This document shows positions 10,360 to 22,011 of a stretch of DNA of 36,815 nucleotides, piece by piece. A program made the translations under genes and the position numbers. How positions within the stretch are numbered: the first letter of the stretch is position 1; each line of letters opens with the position of its first letter. The stretch is taken from positions 11,366 through 48,180 of the forward strand of contig NW_003546498.1 in assembly GCF_000090795.2 (NCBI RefSeq). Direction: 5' to 3'. Under the pieces are notes generated by a model. It was given only the letters and a program-made list of their open reading frames with translations, was not told where the DNA came from and searched no databases. This stretch comes from Amphimedon queenslandica (taxonomy: Eukaryota > Porifera > Demospongiae > Haplosclerida > Niphatidae).

Positions 10360-12190
10360 GTCTAAAAAACCTTTGTGTTTGTGTGTCCAGATTGTGTTGT
10401 AGCGTTCCTTTCATTTCATTTTTGGGGTTATGGATTCCTTTGATACTGAATTTTGTATGGTTTGAATTGATAACGTAATAATTTATAATATAGTACCTTC
10501 AAATACAAACTTTATTTTCCTTGTTTCTATTGTGGCCATTTTTACTTTTTTTAAATTCATGATAGCCTTGGTTTAATTTTGTTTTTTGTCAAAGTCAGAG
10601 CCTTGAGTGATTATGGTGTTTACTTTCTCTGAGAATCTAGAGAAGTTAATAGATTCTCTGCATCTGAACTATTAGAAACCTAGAGATGGGTGGTATTACA
10701 TTGAATACCCTTTCACAATTGTAGTAACAATGGGTTGTTAACCTACTGGCACTGAATCGACTTTGTCAAGTGCTGATGATATGGTTCATCTATATGCATT
10801 GACTGAGTTGCATTGATAATCCCTCTTGATGGTGTTGCTAAGAAATTATCTACCTCACTAACATGTCCTAAAGAATAATTTGAATGCAATTCAGTACAAA
10901 AGCAATTCCATCATATTACCTGCAACTAAGGAAAACTAAGTTTTGTAGTTGCTAATAATGAAGTGGATAGATGAAGGTACAAATAAAGATAATAAGACAC
11001 GTTTAAGTAAAGAATATGTTGGTGATTATAGTTACAAGTTGCATTGATTGCATTGCAATTACTCCTAGCTCCTAATATATTACCAAAATAATTATTATTT
11101 TATGAACGATATAAGGAAGCATTGTATTGCAGCTCTGAAATGGTGGATATATTGCTATCAAATATTAGAGTTGTAATTTTTGTTAACAAATCACAAATGG
11201 CAAATGTAATGCTACATCAAGTATATTTTAAAGTCAGTTTAAATAAAGTTACTTCCAAATTTTTCATTAAAATGAACAGGCAGCCGTGCAGGATTTGGTG
11301 GATGTTGATGTCATATTGATAGCCTTACCCATTTATAATTAAAAAGTAGAGTAACATTTCATTTGATTATCTCTTTATTAGTAATCGTAACTAATTTGCT
11401 CGTAAGCAATAGCTGACTGCTGGTTCAATAAGGTATTGATAGTTATACACAGACTACTTGGTATTGGTATCTATAACAAGTTTCTAGTATGACTCTGCTC
11501 TGAACAATGATGGCATAGACACTTTACTCTGAACAGTGATGGCCTAGACGACATAGACACTTTACTCTGAACAGTGATGGCCTAGACCCTTTCAAGACTT
11601 GTGCTATTGTTTCTCAGCCCAAATTCAATAACTTTAGATCCATACTTTTCTGGTTGTAAAGTCTCTCTATAAGTAACACCTCATTTGTCACGTAAAGTGT
11701 ACTCTTTCTCCGTCATTCATGGAGGAACTTTGTACTGTAACAATTCCAGGATGCTTGTCATCTGTCTCTTTGTCATTTTTAGCTGAAAGGAGTTGCTCCT
11801 TTTTCCACTGTTGCTTGTCATTTAACTCTTTTGTTTTGTACCTTCCTTTTTAAATTGCATTCAAACATTTCAGAAGCAAATGGTATATTATCCTAAAATG
11901 ATTTTTAATCATTTAGGTGTTAGTTGTTCTGTTCAATTACTGTAATTAAATGGCTTCTGTTTCCCTAATTCCTATATTATTGGCTCTTTATTCCTTTCAA
12001 CTAGAACACTTAATTCAACAGCAGTTGTGGCTTTTGCCAAGTACATTTGTCTGCAAAATTTTATTTGAACAGGTACTACTATGTATTCTTTTGAAGATCC
12101 ATTTCAAGAAGTAACAATAATTATGTATCAACTCATCAACAAGTAATGGAAACAAGGACAAGTAGGATTCAAATTGACAAATTACAATGA
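10360..12190. other. Gene-free stretch
   Basis: Long AT-rich interval without a recognisable protein. It includes a small hairpin (GAGAATCT...AGATTCTC at about 10629-10656) and the tandem repeat at 11492-11587. The frames at 11122-11319 (65 codons) and 12015-12197 (60 codons) show no domain signature. Confidence 0.4.
11492..11587 (+). repeat. Three-copy tandem repeat of a 29-bp unit
   Basis: The unit ACTTTACTCTGAACAGTGAT plus GGCCTAGAC occurs at 11521-11549 and again, identical, at 11559-11587 after the short spacer GACATAGAC. A diverged copy precedes at 11492-11520. The two right-hand copies are recent. Confidence 0.85.
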
Positions 12191-12192
12191 CT

Positions 12193-12374
12193 GACAATAC
12201 CCATTAGAGTGAAAATATGAAATGAAAGTCATACTCTCATCAAGCATACTCTACTTGTACTTTAAATGTGATTACATCAGAAAATACATATCACATTATA
12301 AGGTCTAGAGTAGAATTTACATCACGAGAGTAGATTTTCATTTCGTATTTTTGATCATATTTATGGGTATTGTC
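12193..12374. repeat. Foldback MITE of the CGAAATGAAAATCCTACT family, short copy
   Basis: It begins GACAATACCCAT and ends with ATGGGTATTGTC, its exact reverse complement. The arms carry GAAATGAAAGTCATACTCTC and, on the opposite side, GAGTAGATTTTCATTTCGTA. Those inner arms match the foldbacks at 33065-33303 and 35961-36215. Confidence 0.8.
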
Positions 12375-12804
12375 TGTTGTTCGAAATAATCTGTCGTTTG
12401 GAACAATCAGTCATTTAAAATCCTACGTCTTGCTTTAATTACTTTCTGACAAATTGATACAATGAATCCTACTCAATCTTTTCTTCAATATTTGTAAAAG
12501 TTTGTTTGTCTCAATTTTTGATGATTGGGTGAAGCCCACTAAGATGAGAGTGACTTTGTTTGTACAGGCATACGGTCTTCTAACTATATTATTCAAGTTG
12601 AATAGCCTAACTTTCATTGTGAGTGGGTGTGGTCACGGTGACATAAAATGGCAGATATTAGCAGGTCTATGTTCATTTGCAGTAAGCAGTCAGCAACATC
12701 AGACTAAACTGCAGTCAGAAATCTTTTCTAGCAGTACAGAAGGTCGTGCAGCGCAACAATAGAGTCATCACCCCTTCACCAAAATGAAGTCAAGCTGGTA
12801 TCAA

Positions 12805-13370
12805 CAGGGGCGTAGCCAGGGGAGTGCTTTGGGTGCTTGAGCCCCCATTAGCTAGTAACAAATTTTTACCTTTTGTACAGCAGTAGACTTAAAATTGCTC
12901 AGGTAGAGTACTGGCCATTTTAACTTATCAGCCACACCCAAAAGTAAGCTTATTAGCCACACCTAGTTGTGCCCACGCAATTGAAAATGTCAGGCATATT
13001 AAGATATTTATCTAAGCATCCAGCAGCTTCTGAAGCTGCTTTTATTCCTCAGTTTAGCCCTCAGTTTAGCCATTATCTTTAAGTTCCCAAAGGCTGCAAA
13101 CTCTGGGCGCAGCTTTCAGAATAGATGGCTTGAGAGATATCCATGGCTAGCAAACAGCACAGATGAGGATGGCGGTTATTGTATCCCGTGTGTTGTTTTA
13201 CCAGAGTACTAGTTTACGTACTCCTCCTGGAATTCTTGTTAATAATCCATTGACCAATTTAAGAAAGGCATTGGAGATACTAGATAAATATTAAGACTAA
13301 GAATACCATAAAACAGCTGTTTTAAGTATAATTAATAAGAAAGAGGCAATATACTTTGTCATGTGTAAGT
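12805..13370 (+). mobile_element. hAT-type element, 5' portion
   Basis: CAGGGGCGTAGCCAGG at 12805-12820 is a typical hAT terminal motif (CAGNGG...). About 260 bp downstream the sequence enters the N-terminal zinc-finger coding region of a hAT transposase. No right end is visible, so the element is 3'-truncated or interrupted. Confidence 0.6.
13067..13370 (+). pseudogene. hAT transposase N-terminal zinc-finger (TTF-type) fragment
   Basis: The frame reads FPKAANSGRSFQNRWLERYP followed by WLANSTDEDGGYCIPCVVL, then a TAG stop. It resumes in the same frame as LVNNPLTNLRKALEILDKY, two stops, then EYHKTAV. This is the RSFQxxWLxxYPWLxYS...xFCxxCxLF zinc-finger block and the FxNWKKAxExLxxHxxxxYHKxAV block of ZMYM1 / 52-kDa-repressor-like hAT proteins; the Cys pair is kept in CIPC. 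The DUF4371 core that should follow is absent. It could be the missing N-terminus type of the hAT at 4.7-8.1 kb, but it is a separate locus. Confidence 0.7.
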
Positions 13371-13389
13371 GTGGTGTTATATCATACAA

Positions 13390-13960
13390 CAACCATTTTA
13401 TGGCATGTTCTATTACCATCACAAATAGTATTCATCTAATTTCTCTGCTACAGCTACCATATTCAAGTCCTGTTCATCTCAGGAAGAAGTTTTTCCAGAA
13501 GGAGAAAGATGACTACATATTACCGCCATTTTTATAACTTAACTAAGACTTTCAGTTAATTTAACAGTTCAATATTAGTGATTATAGCCCAGAATCACAC
13601 TCAATTTCACTATTATGCAGTTATAGTAACATAAATAAGTTATTATAAACATGTAAAATTAATTTAACTAAACTCACATTAATACAACTACTATTATGTT
13701 GAAATAAAAACAATAGTTTCATGTTAATATAACAAAATTGGGGTTGATTTAACTGTCATTTTTACAGTGTGTGGTGTTTTAAAATTGCAGTTGCCTTTTG
13801 TGGCCTGTCATATTGACTACATAATGGTGGTTTCGTGTTTTGTTAGGCTCTGCCTTTCACTGTGATTTTATTTTCTTTTATTCCTTGTATTAATCTATTC
13901 TAAACTTTGAAATTATAATGTAAAAACGACACACGTGTACATACATAATTACGTATTCTT
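13390..13960. other. Gene-free stretch
   Basis: AT-rich, with MITE-like text near 13735-13775 whose reverse complement begins CACTGTAAAAATGACAGTTA. No matching left end was found with confidence. Confidence 0.35.
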
Positions 13961-13964
13961 TATC

Positions 13965-15215
13965 TTACCAAAGGTACTGTTTTCTTTAATTTCTCTTACA
14001 ATGTAGCCTCCTTTCTTGTATTTGGGATATAATATACTATACATTTTTCACCTCCTTTGCACTGACCCTGATTCTTTCCACTATTGTCATTATAGTGCAG
14101 CGCTGCTAAATAAAGTCTTTTCAATAAATTTATAACCTAAATTAATTAAAGACCAAAAACCTTGCCAGCATCCATCATGGGAAAATGCCATTTGTTTCGG
14201 TGCAAACTGAACTGTGACACAATGAAATGCTTCTGAACTTGAGGGTTGGTATGTTGAAGACATATTTGTTACAGCTTTTTGCGCAGACTTTTTATTTATT
14301 ATAGACTATACCTTTGTTCTACCCTTTAAACCTAAAATTATTATTCATTTTAAGTAATAATGTCAGTAAAGTAGATATGTCACTTTACCATGCTTGAAGC
14401 ATTTTTGTCTTATTTTTCCATGATTTAAATTATATAGTATTTCCATGATCTTTACGTTTGTTGTGTATGTGATTACCAACTGATAACCACTTCTCTGTAA
14501 TTACATTAGCATTGTCTTTTTCTGGGGACACTGCACATCAATAGACATGGTTTATAATGCTGCGAGTCCACTTCTCTATTAGATCATAGTCATTCTGCTT
14601 AGCAGCTTAGTCTAATTTTTTTCTATTCCTATCAATTATGTATGTTTGCTTTAAAACTTGTATTATAGGGCAGTACCTTTTGCTATGTGCCACTCATCAA
14701 TTTTATGTTTAGTATCAGGCATGTTATCTCATCCCAATTTGAACACCTGTGTGCCTATCGGTCACTAACAGTCCAATTTCCATACCTTCATCTTCTAATT
14801 TAGTTACTGCCCTTAGTAATCCCTCTTTCTCCAAGGCTGCACTAGATGATATTTCATTACCATAAACAAAATTTATACAAAGTTGTTGTACTAGTTGTAA
14901 CTAATTTACCTGAAAAAATTGAATATCTAACAAGTTATTCTGACTGAGATCCATCAAAGTATAACACCTATGTTTGGCAGAGTAACCAGGGCTATTGCAC
15001 CTTCCATCTCCTCCTAGAGTAAGAAACTTCCCTGCTGCATCTTTTAATGACTAATATATTTGCTTGCTTGACCCTAAAAGTCTCCTTGATAGCACCGATG
15101 ACATGTTTCTGATGACAAAAGTAGGTCCTAGGTGTAAAGACTGGAATTTATAAAAATTTTAGTAATCTTAATGCTTTTTGTGGAAGAAGTTCACATAATA
15201 ATATTTGCTGACAAA
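13965..15215 (-). pseudogene. Kolobok-like (THAP-associated) DDE transposase remnant
   Basis: Read on the minus strand from 15215: QILLCELLPQKALRLLKFL, FCHQKHVIGAIKE, then DAAGKFLTLGGDGRCNSPGY and SAKHRCYTLMDL. After a GTAAAT intron come EISSSAALEKEGLLRAVTKL, VTDRHTGVQIGMR and HKIDEWHIAKG. Following another intron: DYDLIEKWTRSIINHVY and EKWLSVGNHIHNK. Then YQPSSSEAFHCVTVQFAPKQ, and finally LAALHYNDNSGKNQ with YYIPNTRKEATL. I recall exactly this order (LGGDGRxDSPGxSAKYxxYxxMD, VTDRH, YDVWHxAKG, INHLWW, YQTSxLEAFHS, LAALHYNEN) from Kolobok-type transposases. The Asp residues of GGDGR and VTDRH are probable catalytic positions. Stops and frameshifts indicate a dead copy. A THAP domain, usual at the N-terminus, was not found beyond 15215. 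The family name is from memory. Confidence 0.65.
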
Positions 15216-15219
15216 ATCA

Positions 15220-16010
15220 GTAAATTCCTGATTGAAATGTTGCTGATTGTGTCGTGACTGCACCAATGCTTACATGGTTTTCAATAAACTCCTATTCATT
15301 TCCTTTGTAATAACAGCAACCTCTTGGTGACAATTCTCGCAATAATTAACTTATAGCAATTTTGACTCAGAAACTATGTATTACTCTTCTCTTATTAGAT
15401 CACTTATTGGGTAACTGTCAGCTGAATTAGTATGTGAAGTGCATATACAGTACAAGGCGAAAACAGCTAAGTCACACAGAGAAGTGAACCATCATTAACT
15501 GCATAAATAGGTACCTAGTGAACTCACTTCGTATGTGTTTTTGCTACTATCAGCAAATTGTTTTGACGTATGCATGACCATGCCTCTCTTTCTATTCTAC
15601 TACCGTCTGGCAGCAGCAATCTCGAGGTGCAAGGACTTTTCTAATCATTTTATCTCTTACTGTAGTACCAAAAGGTGGTGCGTAGCACTTACCAACAGCA
15701 AAAAATTCTGTACTACTATTGTAAGTCTCGATTATACACGTAACAAATCTGATTGTGCCTCCTATAGAATGTATATGTGATATCTTTTATATTTTACTTA
15801 GTTTCTATATTTACTGGAAACTGATCCTGTCTTTTTCCGAGAATACTTCCACCAGTTGGCTGAAGTCGTTCAGAAACTCTAGTTTATACATCATGAAATG
15901 TTGTTTTTAGCTAATAATAGAATATACTTGTTTATGCATAATTAGTTTCAAGTTTTGTTTATCAAGTTTAATTATGACAAAAATAATGACTTATTTTACG
16001 TCTGCATACA
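15220..16010. other. Gene-free stretch, probably transposon flanks
   Basis: It should hold the 5' end of the Kolobok-like element and the left end of the Tc1-like element. CAGTACAAGGCGAAAACAG after a TA at about 15447 looks like a Tc1-type terminus, but no inverted partner was found after 17043. The 81-codon frame at 15535-15780 has no known domain. Confidence 0.35.
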
Positions 16011-16011
16011 G

Positions 16012-17043
16012 CTATTGATTACAAGTCAACAACAATTGTAGAGTTTATGACAGTGGAAGGACTTGATGTGAAGGTTAGCAGTGTATACAGACTTTTGAAG
16101 AAATTCAATGAAACTGGTACCGTATGTTGTTGTCCAGGTACATGTACTGTTGTTAATACTTATGATGTACATGTACTTCAATTTCTACTTCATTAGGTTC
16201 TGGTCGCCCTTCTATGATAGCCAATGATATATTAAAAGTAGTGGAAAAGCAAATGCAAGCAGATGATGAAACAACAGCAGTCCAACTTCAAAAAAATACT
16301 TCCGGATAAAGTACATCCTGTCTCACTTGAAACTATGTTAACAACTAGGCAAAAATTAGGTTGGACTTTTAGAGGAGGTGCCTACTGTCAAATCATTAGG
16401 GTGGAAAACAAGAGTAAACGACTTCAGAGGGCAAGAGACAATTTAAATGAATATGAAAGCAATGGTTAAAAGAATGTTTTATTTACAAATGAGTCCAGTA
16501 TCCAGCTTGAATATCACTGTAGTTTTGCTGTAGGTAGAAGGGAGAACCTGCAAAACACAAGCCAAGGTGAGCGTATAAACATTTATCAAACATTTTACAT
16601 ATTACTTTAATATTATAGGGCAAAGCACACTTGCAAGGTGCACAATTGGGCTGGTAAGGGAAAAATCCAATAATTACTTTGAAGGCATTATGAATGGTGC
16701 TGGATTAATACATGTGTTTAAGGCTGAGCTACTCCCTTATATCAACAATATTGACAACAATGTACGTCTATTGCAAGACAATGACCCTAAGCACATGTCA
16801 AAACGAGTCAGAGAATGGCTTGAGGCGAATGATATCAATTGGTGGCTCACACCACCTGAATCACCCAATATAGAACCATTTGAGAACTTTTGGCATGATC
16901 TGAAAGAATATTTGAGGCGTGTAGTAAAGCCAAAGACCAAACACGAGCTAGTAACAGCAGTATTTCAGTTTTGGGACATTGTGGACATAAATAAGTGTAG
17001 AAAGTACATTAAACATCTGAGGAAAGTGATTCCCAAAATCTAA
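16012..17043 (+). pseudogene. Tc1/mariner-like transposase with introns (copy B)
   Basis: The exon at 16012-16137 encodes STTIVEFMTVEGL and the HTH VSSVYRLLKKFNETG, ending at a GTACAT donor. The exon at 16197-16566 encodes GSGRPSMIANDILKV, then RQKLGWTFRGGAYCQIIR, a TAA stop, and VLFTNES. A third exon from 16619 has KVHNWAGKGK, a frameshift, then YFEGIMNGAGLIHVF, RLLQDNDPKHMSKRV, and PPESPNIEPFENFWHDLKEY, ending IPKI-stop. Second and third catalytic residues (Asp of QDNDPKH, Glu of PFENFW) are kept, spaced as in DD34E Tc1 enzymes. The first is changed from Asp to Asn (FTNES, codon AAT). With the stop and frameshift it is inactive, but the C-terminal 117 codons are uninterrupted. Confidence 0.85.
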
Positions 17044-17221
17044 AAACAGGGTGGTGGTCCAACTGGTTACTGATTCCATTTTAAGTTCATGTACATGTAT
17101 TATTATTAAGTTTCATTAATTTAATATTGTTAATAATCAAAATGTAAAAGTACAATGCATTATGTCATATCACACACAGCACTTTACAACAATAATTTTA
17201 CCACGAGTATCTATACATTAT

Positions 17222-19625
17222 TTATGGCAAATCAATGACAGTTACGGGCTTTTTTATTCTAAGAGCAGAAGCACTGTGGTTTATAGCCCATACACATATG
17301 GACTAAATTGGCTCAAATTCAATAGAATCATAAAATTTGTAATGAAATGCAAGCTTCATCGTCAGGGCAGTCACCTTCCCCTTGGGTAATACATTCTGTC
17401 CATAAACAGTACACTTTCTTAAAACAGCACCGAAATAAGCTACTATGGCTAATCGTACAGCCAGTCTTCAAGCATGTACCACACTATTGACTTTGGGATA
17501 CTTTCTGATAACTTCATCAGGGACAAAAAGATTATCTTCGTAATTGCTAACAGAAACAGAAAGAACTGATTCCCCAGGTGATTGCTGACAAGCTAGAGGA
17601 GGAGATATTACAGCAACAGGAGATGTTACTAAAATACAGGAACAGTATAAGTTACTGGAGCAACTGGATGAGAAGGGAGAGTTATTGGAACTGGTTGAAG
17701 AGTAATTGTAGCTCCTAAGTGTGATGCTCTTCAAGCATGAGTAATGACAGGTCCTTGCTTGAGAGCTGATTCAGTCACAACAGAGCTACTGGATGTTGAA
17801 GACTAGCAGATGGCAAATGAGAAATGGCTTCAAACAAGAAGAGGAAAGTGTCAGGAATTAAGTAATGTGTAATAGTAATGCAGATTGTTTTTAGCATTAA
17901 TAATAATTGTATTACGTAAAGCTTGTCTACATATACATGTAGTCCATCATAAAGAGGTAAATGTACATGCATGCAATAATCGCCTGAAACCGGGGCTTTA
18001 TTAGCATGATTATGAGGTAAATATTATGGAGACTCCTGTAATACTGATGGTAATGCGTATAAAATTTTAACCAGAAATGGGGTAATATGTAATCATAAAA
18101 TAATAATTAGATTACATGTACATTGTAACTGTAATTATAATAGTAACATTAGTGGTACAATGCACAATGATAGTAATAGTAATTGCGAAATAACTAACCA
18201 TTCTTCCAAAATAATGATTCATGAGAAGACCACACTGAGAAGGACAAAAATTGCTTTGCCTTTTCAATCTATCAGTTGGAACAATCAGAGATTTTATCAT
18301 TTCTATAAATGGAGCATTACAACAATTATCATGAAATCTTCATCCATTTCACTGTACCATTATTAGTAGAAAATGGAGGGCGTTGAGCATTTTCTGACAG
18401 ACATGAATCCGCATAAAAACTTCGAGCACCATTATATGAGCTGGAACTAGCTAAAACTGATGATAAAGGAGTGCTGGTAGAGACTGGGGTGTTTTAACTT
18501 CTAAACAATAAGGATGAGTATTAACTATATGCTAAGAATATTGTCTACAATATTAAAAATAATAAAAAAGTATTATCAAGTACAAGTATTGTATACTTTC
18601 CTCTCTGTATTGCTATAACAAACAGAAATATGACTTCCCTTAACAGTAATTACAAAACAGTATAAAGTAGAAGTATGTGCGAACAGAGATTCTGGAAGGA
18701 ATGAAGGGTTACCAGGACTTGAATTACAAGAAAATGGATGAAGTGGTACTTCAGAATTATTGAGAGGAACTAGAGATGCTTAATTCAGAGAAAGAGGTGC
18801 TGCCATAATCTAACTTGTTGCTACTTCTAGTGATGTAGGCACTTCAATAATATTACTTACTACAGGTAATACAGAAGATGAAGATGCAGTGGCAACACTA
18901 CTCATCACTACCAGAGGAGAAACAGCATTAACTAGATTTTTGCTCTACTAATCTACAATTACTTTATGAAGCGACATGTACATCAAATTATTTTGCCAAC
19001 CTTTTTTTTAGTTTCCTTCTTTTTATCATTGTTCTAGCCTTTATTGCTACATTTTGGTCTTTTTGGTTGATTTCCTTTATCTATGAAACAAAAAATATTT
19101 CATTACAATTTACAATTTAAATATCATCACCAATATCATTTCTTTTTCTTTTAGATGTAGCCAGTTCATCGACTTGTTTGTCACCACTCACACTTTCTCT
19201 GTCATTTATATTTTCACAGCTTTAGCCATCCCAATCTGTATCATCATCACTACTGTCACTAGACTCTTCAATAAAATCCGGATTATACACACCATTTAAA
19301 AACAGCTCTTCAACATTAACAACATCATCCTTAGTACCTAAAGTAGATACACAAGATTTATTCATTAAAATTAATTTCAAAAGTATGACATACCGGAGGT
19401 CACAACTACTCCATCATATACAACTTTTTTTTAACATGGCATAGGGAACCAGTCTCCAACTCAGATTAGTCTTCTACCATAGAAGCAGCTTTAATTACAA
19501 ACACACTTCTTTCACCTTTAAAGTACACCAGATAGTAGGGAGCTACCATTACAAATATAGATGTATACATAGGTAAATTTAACCAACAACATATTTGCTT
19601 ACCATTTTTTGAGACTTCGGCCCAT
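17222..19625 (-). pseudogene. BEN-domain-like protein, degenerate multi-exon gene
   Basis: Read on the minus strand. An ATG at 19625 gives MGRSLKKW before a GTAAGC donor. The next block has YYLVYFKGERSVFVIKAASM and YDGVVVTSG in a shifted frame. An acidic block follows (ELFLNGVYNPDFIEESSDSS, DDDTDWDG, stop), then basic KRPKCSN and KKKETKKKVGK near 19.0 kb. Ser/Pro-rich low-complexity blocks lie at 18.4-18.95 and 17.6 kb. The C-terminal domain is FVPDEVIRKYPKV, stop, RLAVRLAIVAYFGAVLRKCT, LPKGKV, FYDSIEFEPI, stop, VWAINHSASALRIKKPVTV. That last block matches the recalled BEN-type pattern PEDVxxKYPKL...LAVKLAxxAFFG..VLxxCTVxG. BEN domains bind DNA in transcriptional repressors. At least four in-frame stops show it is a pseudogene. 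Whether the ancestor was a host gene or element-borne is open. Confidence 0.6.
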
Positions 19626-19979
19626 TTTAACTAATTCCTAACACTCATAATCACTAATGATAGAACTAAACCACCAAAATCACAAGTAGGAGCTGGCTAT
19701 GGGAGACTCAATCACAGAGAGGAAAGAGCAGTAGAGATGCGCTTCACACATCCAGCTGCTGCAGAAGAATGCCACGTGCAAAGTGACTGCACCCACCAAA
19801 GACTTGTACTACCGTATACTATACCTACTCCTTATATGCAGTACAATTATACTTACGCGAAAGTTCGCTGTATGTCCAACGCAGTTTCACCGCATCAATA
19901 AGCACAGCTACTGCGTAGCTACCGAGCTTGTTTTCACTGTATGGAAATACTATGAAGAATAATTATAATATCCTAACCT

Positions 19980-20600
19980 TGTTAATCTAGTATCCAATTG
20001 AAGAGATTTGTCAGAGTCACATAAATTAGCAACTTCAAAATCAAGAATTTTTTCCTCAACATACATAGGCACAGAGTCACCATGTTCATTGAACATGTCA
20101 TATTAAACAGCAGAATCTACCAAATTCAAGTCACATTGAACACCAACATCACACAACACTGGTTTTACATAAATTCCTATTAATTAAAGTAATAGCTGAA
20201 CTATTAGAGTAGGCCACAGATGTTCATCCACCATGCAATATCAGACGTGATTTCTTTGTGGTACAATTTGAATGCATAAATCTTGTTGCTTTGCATAAAT
20301 ACTATGACTACCTGTAACAGGTAATAAAAGGCCAGAGCTGCAGCTTTCTTCGTTTTAGCACAGCAGCTTGATAAGTGGACTCGGCGGAAAAATTGATTTT
20401 CAGTCAAAACAACAATAATTCAGTCAAAAGTTTTGCCAATTCTGCAGTTTAAAAGTATTTACTGATAACATCCATGATATAGATAAGTCTATTCTTACTC
20501 AATCCAAGGCAGAATTCAAATGTAGCTGCTGCTCCAATTCCAAGAGTAGCATCAACACAACAAAAGTAGGTCACGTAATCAATTATCGTTCACGTGTGAG
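19980..20600 (-). other. Protein-like repeat of unknown family (copy A)
   Basis: Minus-strand frames include ATFEFCLGLSKNRLIYIMDV, then STYQAAVLKRRKLQLWPFIT in one frame, YHKETI-like EITSDIAWWMNICGLL in another, and CDVGVQCDLNLVDSAV with SVPMYVEEKILDFEVANLCD further on. 20200-20600 has a diverged homologue in the opposite orientation at 30860-31230, where the same peptides STYQAAV, KLQFW, FITCY and WMNTCGLL can be read. Shared frames in two copies argue for coding descent. I do not recognise the family. Stops are present in both copies. Confidence 0.4.
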
Positions 20601-20983
20601 TTCTTGTTTATTAGTTTAACGAAGGTAAAAGAGGCAAAGGAATTGTTAATGTAGGTATATTTTGTTGATCTCTCTTGTTCCGTCATTCTTTGTCCCAATG
20701 GTAGGGACACGCACATTATTCGGGGAATTTCTTTTGGAATAACAATGGGTGGCAATTTAAAGAAAGAATGATGGGTTAAAATTTGCCTGCCTGGATCACG
20801 TGATCAATATATAACCCTTTCCATACTGCATGTGCGTTTGTCAGCAAACAGTACAAGTAATAACAATTTACAGCAACAGTAATCTGTAACTCCACTGGAA
20901 ATAATACTGCTGGTTCTAGCAGTCTATGACTGTTGAATCATGAATGATGATATTAATATTATATTTCGGAAGGCTCAGTCTCA

Positions 20984-21128
20984 CATATCAATGGTGTTTG
21001 GCCTAGTTTTCTACATTTCAGTTAGTTTGTAGTAATAATTAGAAAGTTTACGGTACCTCACTCCACCTATGGGTGGGGCTCTTACTTCCTATATAAGCCC
21101 TGACCAGGTGAGACCACATTGGCCTTTT
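20984..21128 (+). repeat. Left inverted repeat of the DIRS-like element
   Basis: Starts CATATCAATGGTGTTTGGCC and runs to GGCCTTTT. By eye it differs from the reverse complement of 22555-22699 at three of 145 positions. It includes a TATATAAG box-like string at about 21092 that may serve transcription. Confidence 0.85.
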
Positions 21129-21243
21129 TTCTAACTCCAGAGAAAGGAATTTCACAACTCATAGTTATAAGATAGCTACTTTAGAAGATACTTCCAGCAG
21201 CCAGAGTGCTGCTGCTGATAAGATAATTGCTCAACTTGAGAAG

Positions 21244-22011
21244 ATGGAAACTTCCATCGGAGAGGAGTTACAAAGTATCTCCAAAAGTGTCAAATGCCTG
21301 GAAGGGCAGGCACCTCACCCACCCAAGAGAAGGGCAACAGAGTCGTCCTCATCTTTTTGGGTGGACAGGGGCACGTCAGGCTTATGAAGCCTAACAGACA
21401 TCTCCTGGCCAGTGTCAGATGACGAGGAGGAACAGGGAGATCCATCAGAGACGGAGAACCTCGGTCAAGTCCCTATCCAGCTCTCAGAGGAGAACACACA
21501 GCTTGTCACCTCCTCCTTTACGGAAGCACTGTCCTCCGACAGCTTTAAGAGGCTTAGGAGTGCCTTTCCTTGCCCTAGCCTTCAGGACACCTGGTGTCCT
21601 AAGCTAGACTTGATTTTCAAAGGGGCATCTATTCACAAGGAGACAAAGATGGTGGATGCCGAATTAGCGCATGTTGAGGCGCTAATCCACGACCCTGCTG
21701 GTCCTTTGATCCGTCTGCTCCACTCCTTTGACGACCAAGAGATGTCTAATGATGAGGCAAAATTGGCTGTCTCTAATGCGATCCGCCTGTTGGGGAACGC
21801 CTCTGTTGGGATGTCAAGGCTCAGGAGAAGGAAGATCATCAAATCAGTGAATCCAGATATCTCGGACCTTGCAGAGGATATCTTCCAGACAGCCACCCCC
21901 AACCTCTTCGGTGCAGGATTTGAGGTCAAGATGAAGGAGAGGGCAGAGTCCCTAAAACTCCTCGCCGCCTCAAAGAATTCTCAGCCCCAGCCGAAAAAGT
22001 TTTTTCAGTGA
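21244..22011 (+). pseudogene. DIRS-type gag-like protein
   Basis: One frame from ATG 21244 to the stop at 22009-22011, broken only by TGA at 21385-21387. The N-terminus (METSIGEELQSISKSVKCLE) is helix-rich and possibly coiled coil. An acidic stretch SDDEEEQGD follows the stop. Next is a globular part with SLQDTWCPKLDLIFKGASI and the strongly characteristic LLGNASVGMSRLRRRKIIK, LFGAGFEVKMKERAESLKLL and QPKKFFQ. I recall LGNASxxxSRxRRxKxxKxLNP and APxLFGxxFExxxKERAE from gag proteins of animal DIRS elements, where it packages element RNA. The frame after the TGA (200 codons) is clean. The TGA may be a point mutation (for example from CGA) or a sequencing error. Confidence 0.75.

Noticed and set aside
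17162-17389. 75-codon plus-strand frame
   Set aside because: It is antisense to the BEN-like C-terminus and the space beyond the Tc1 stop. The minus-strand reading has conserved residues and the plus-strand reading has none.
15447-17420. CAGTACAAGGCG at 15447 and ACAGTACACTTTC at 17408 as the TIR pair of the Tc1-like copy B
   Set aside because: The second string is in direct orientation and diverges after a few bases, so it cannot be the right terminus.
21419-21929. Alternative frames overlapping the DIRS gag (21419-21607 plus, 21633-21929 minus)
   Set aside because: Shadows of the gag frame, which alone shows family motifs.
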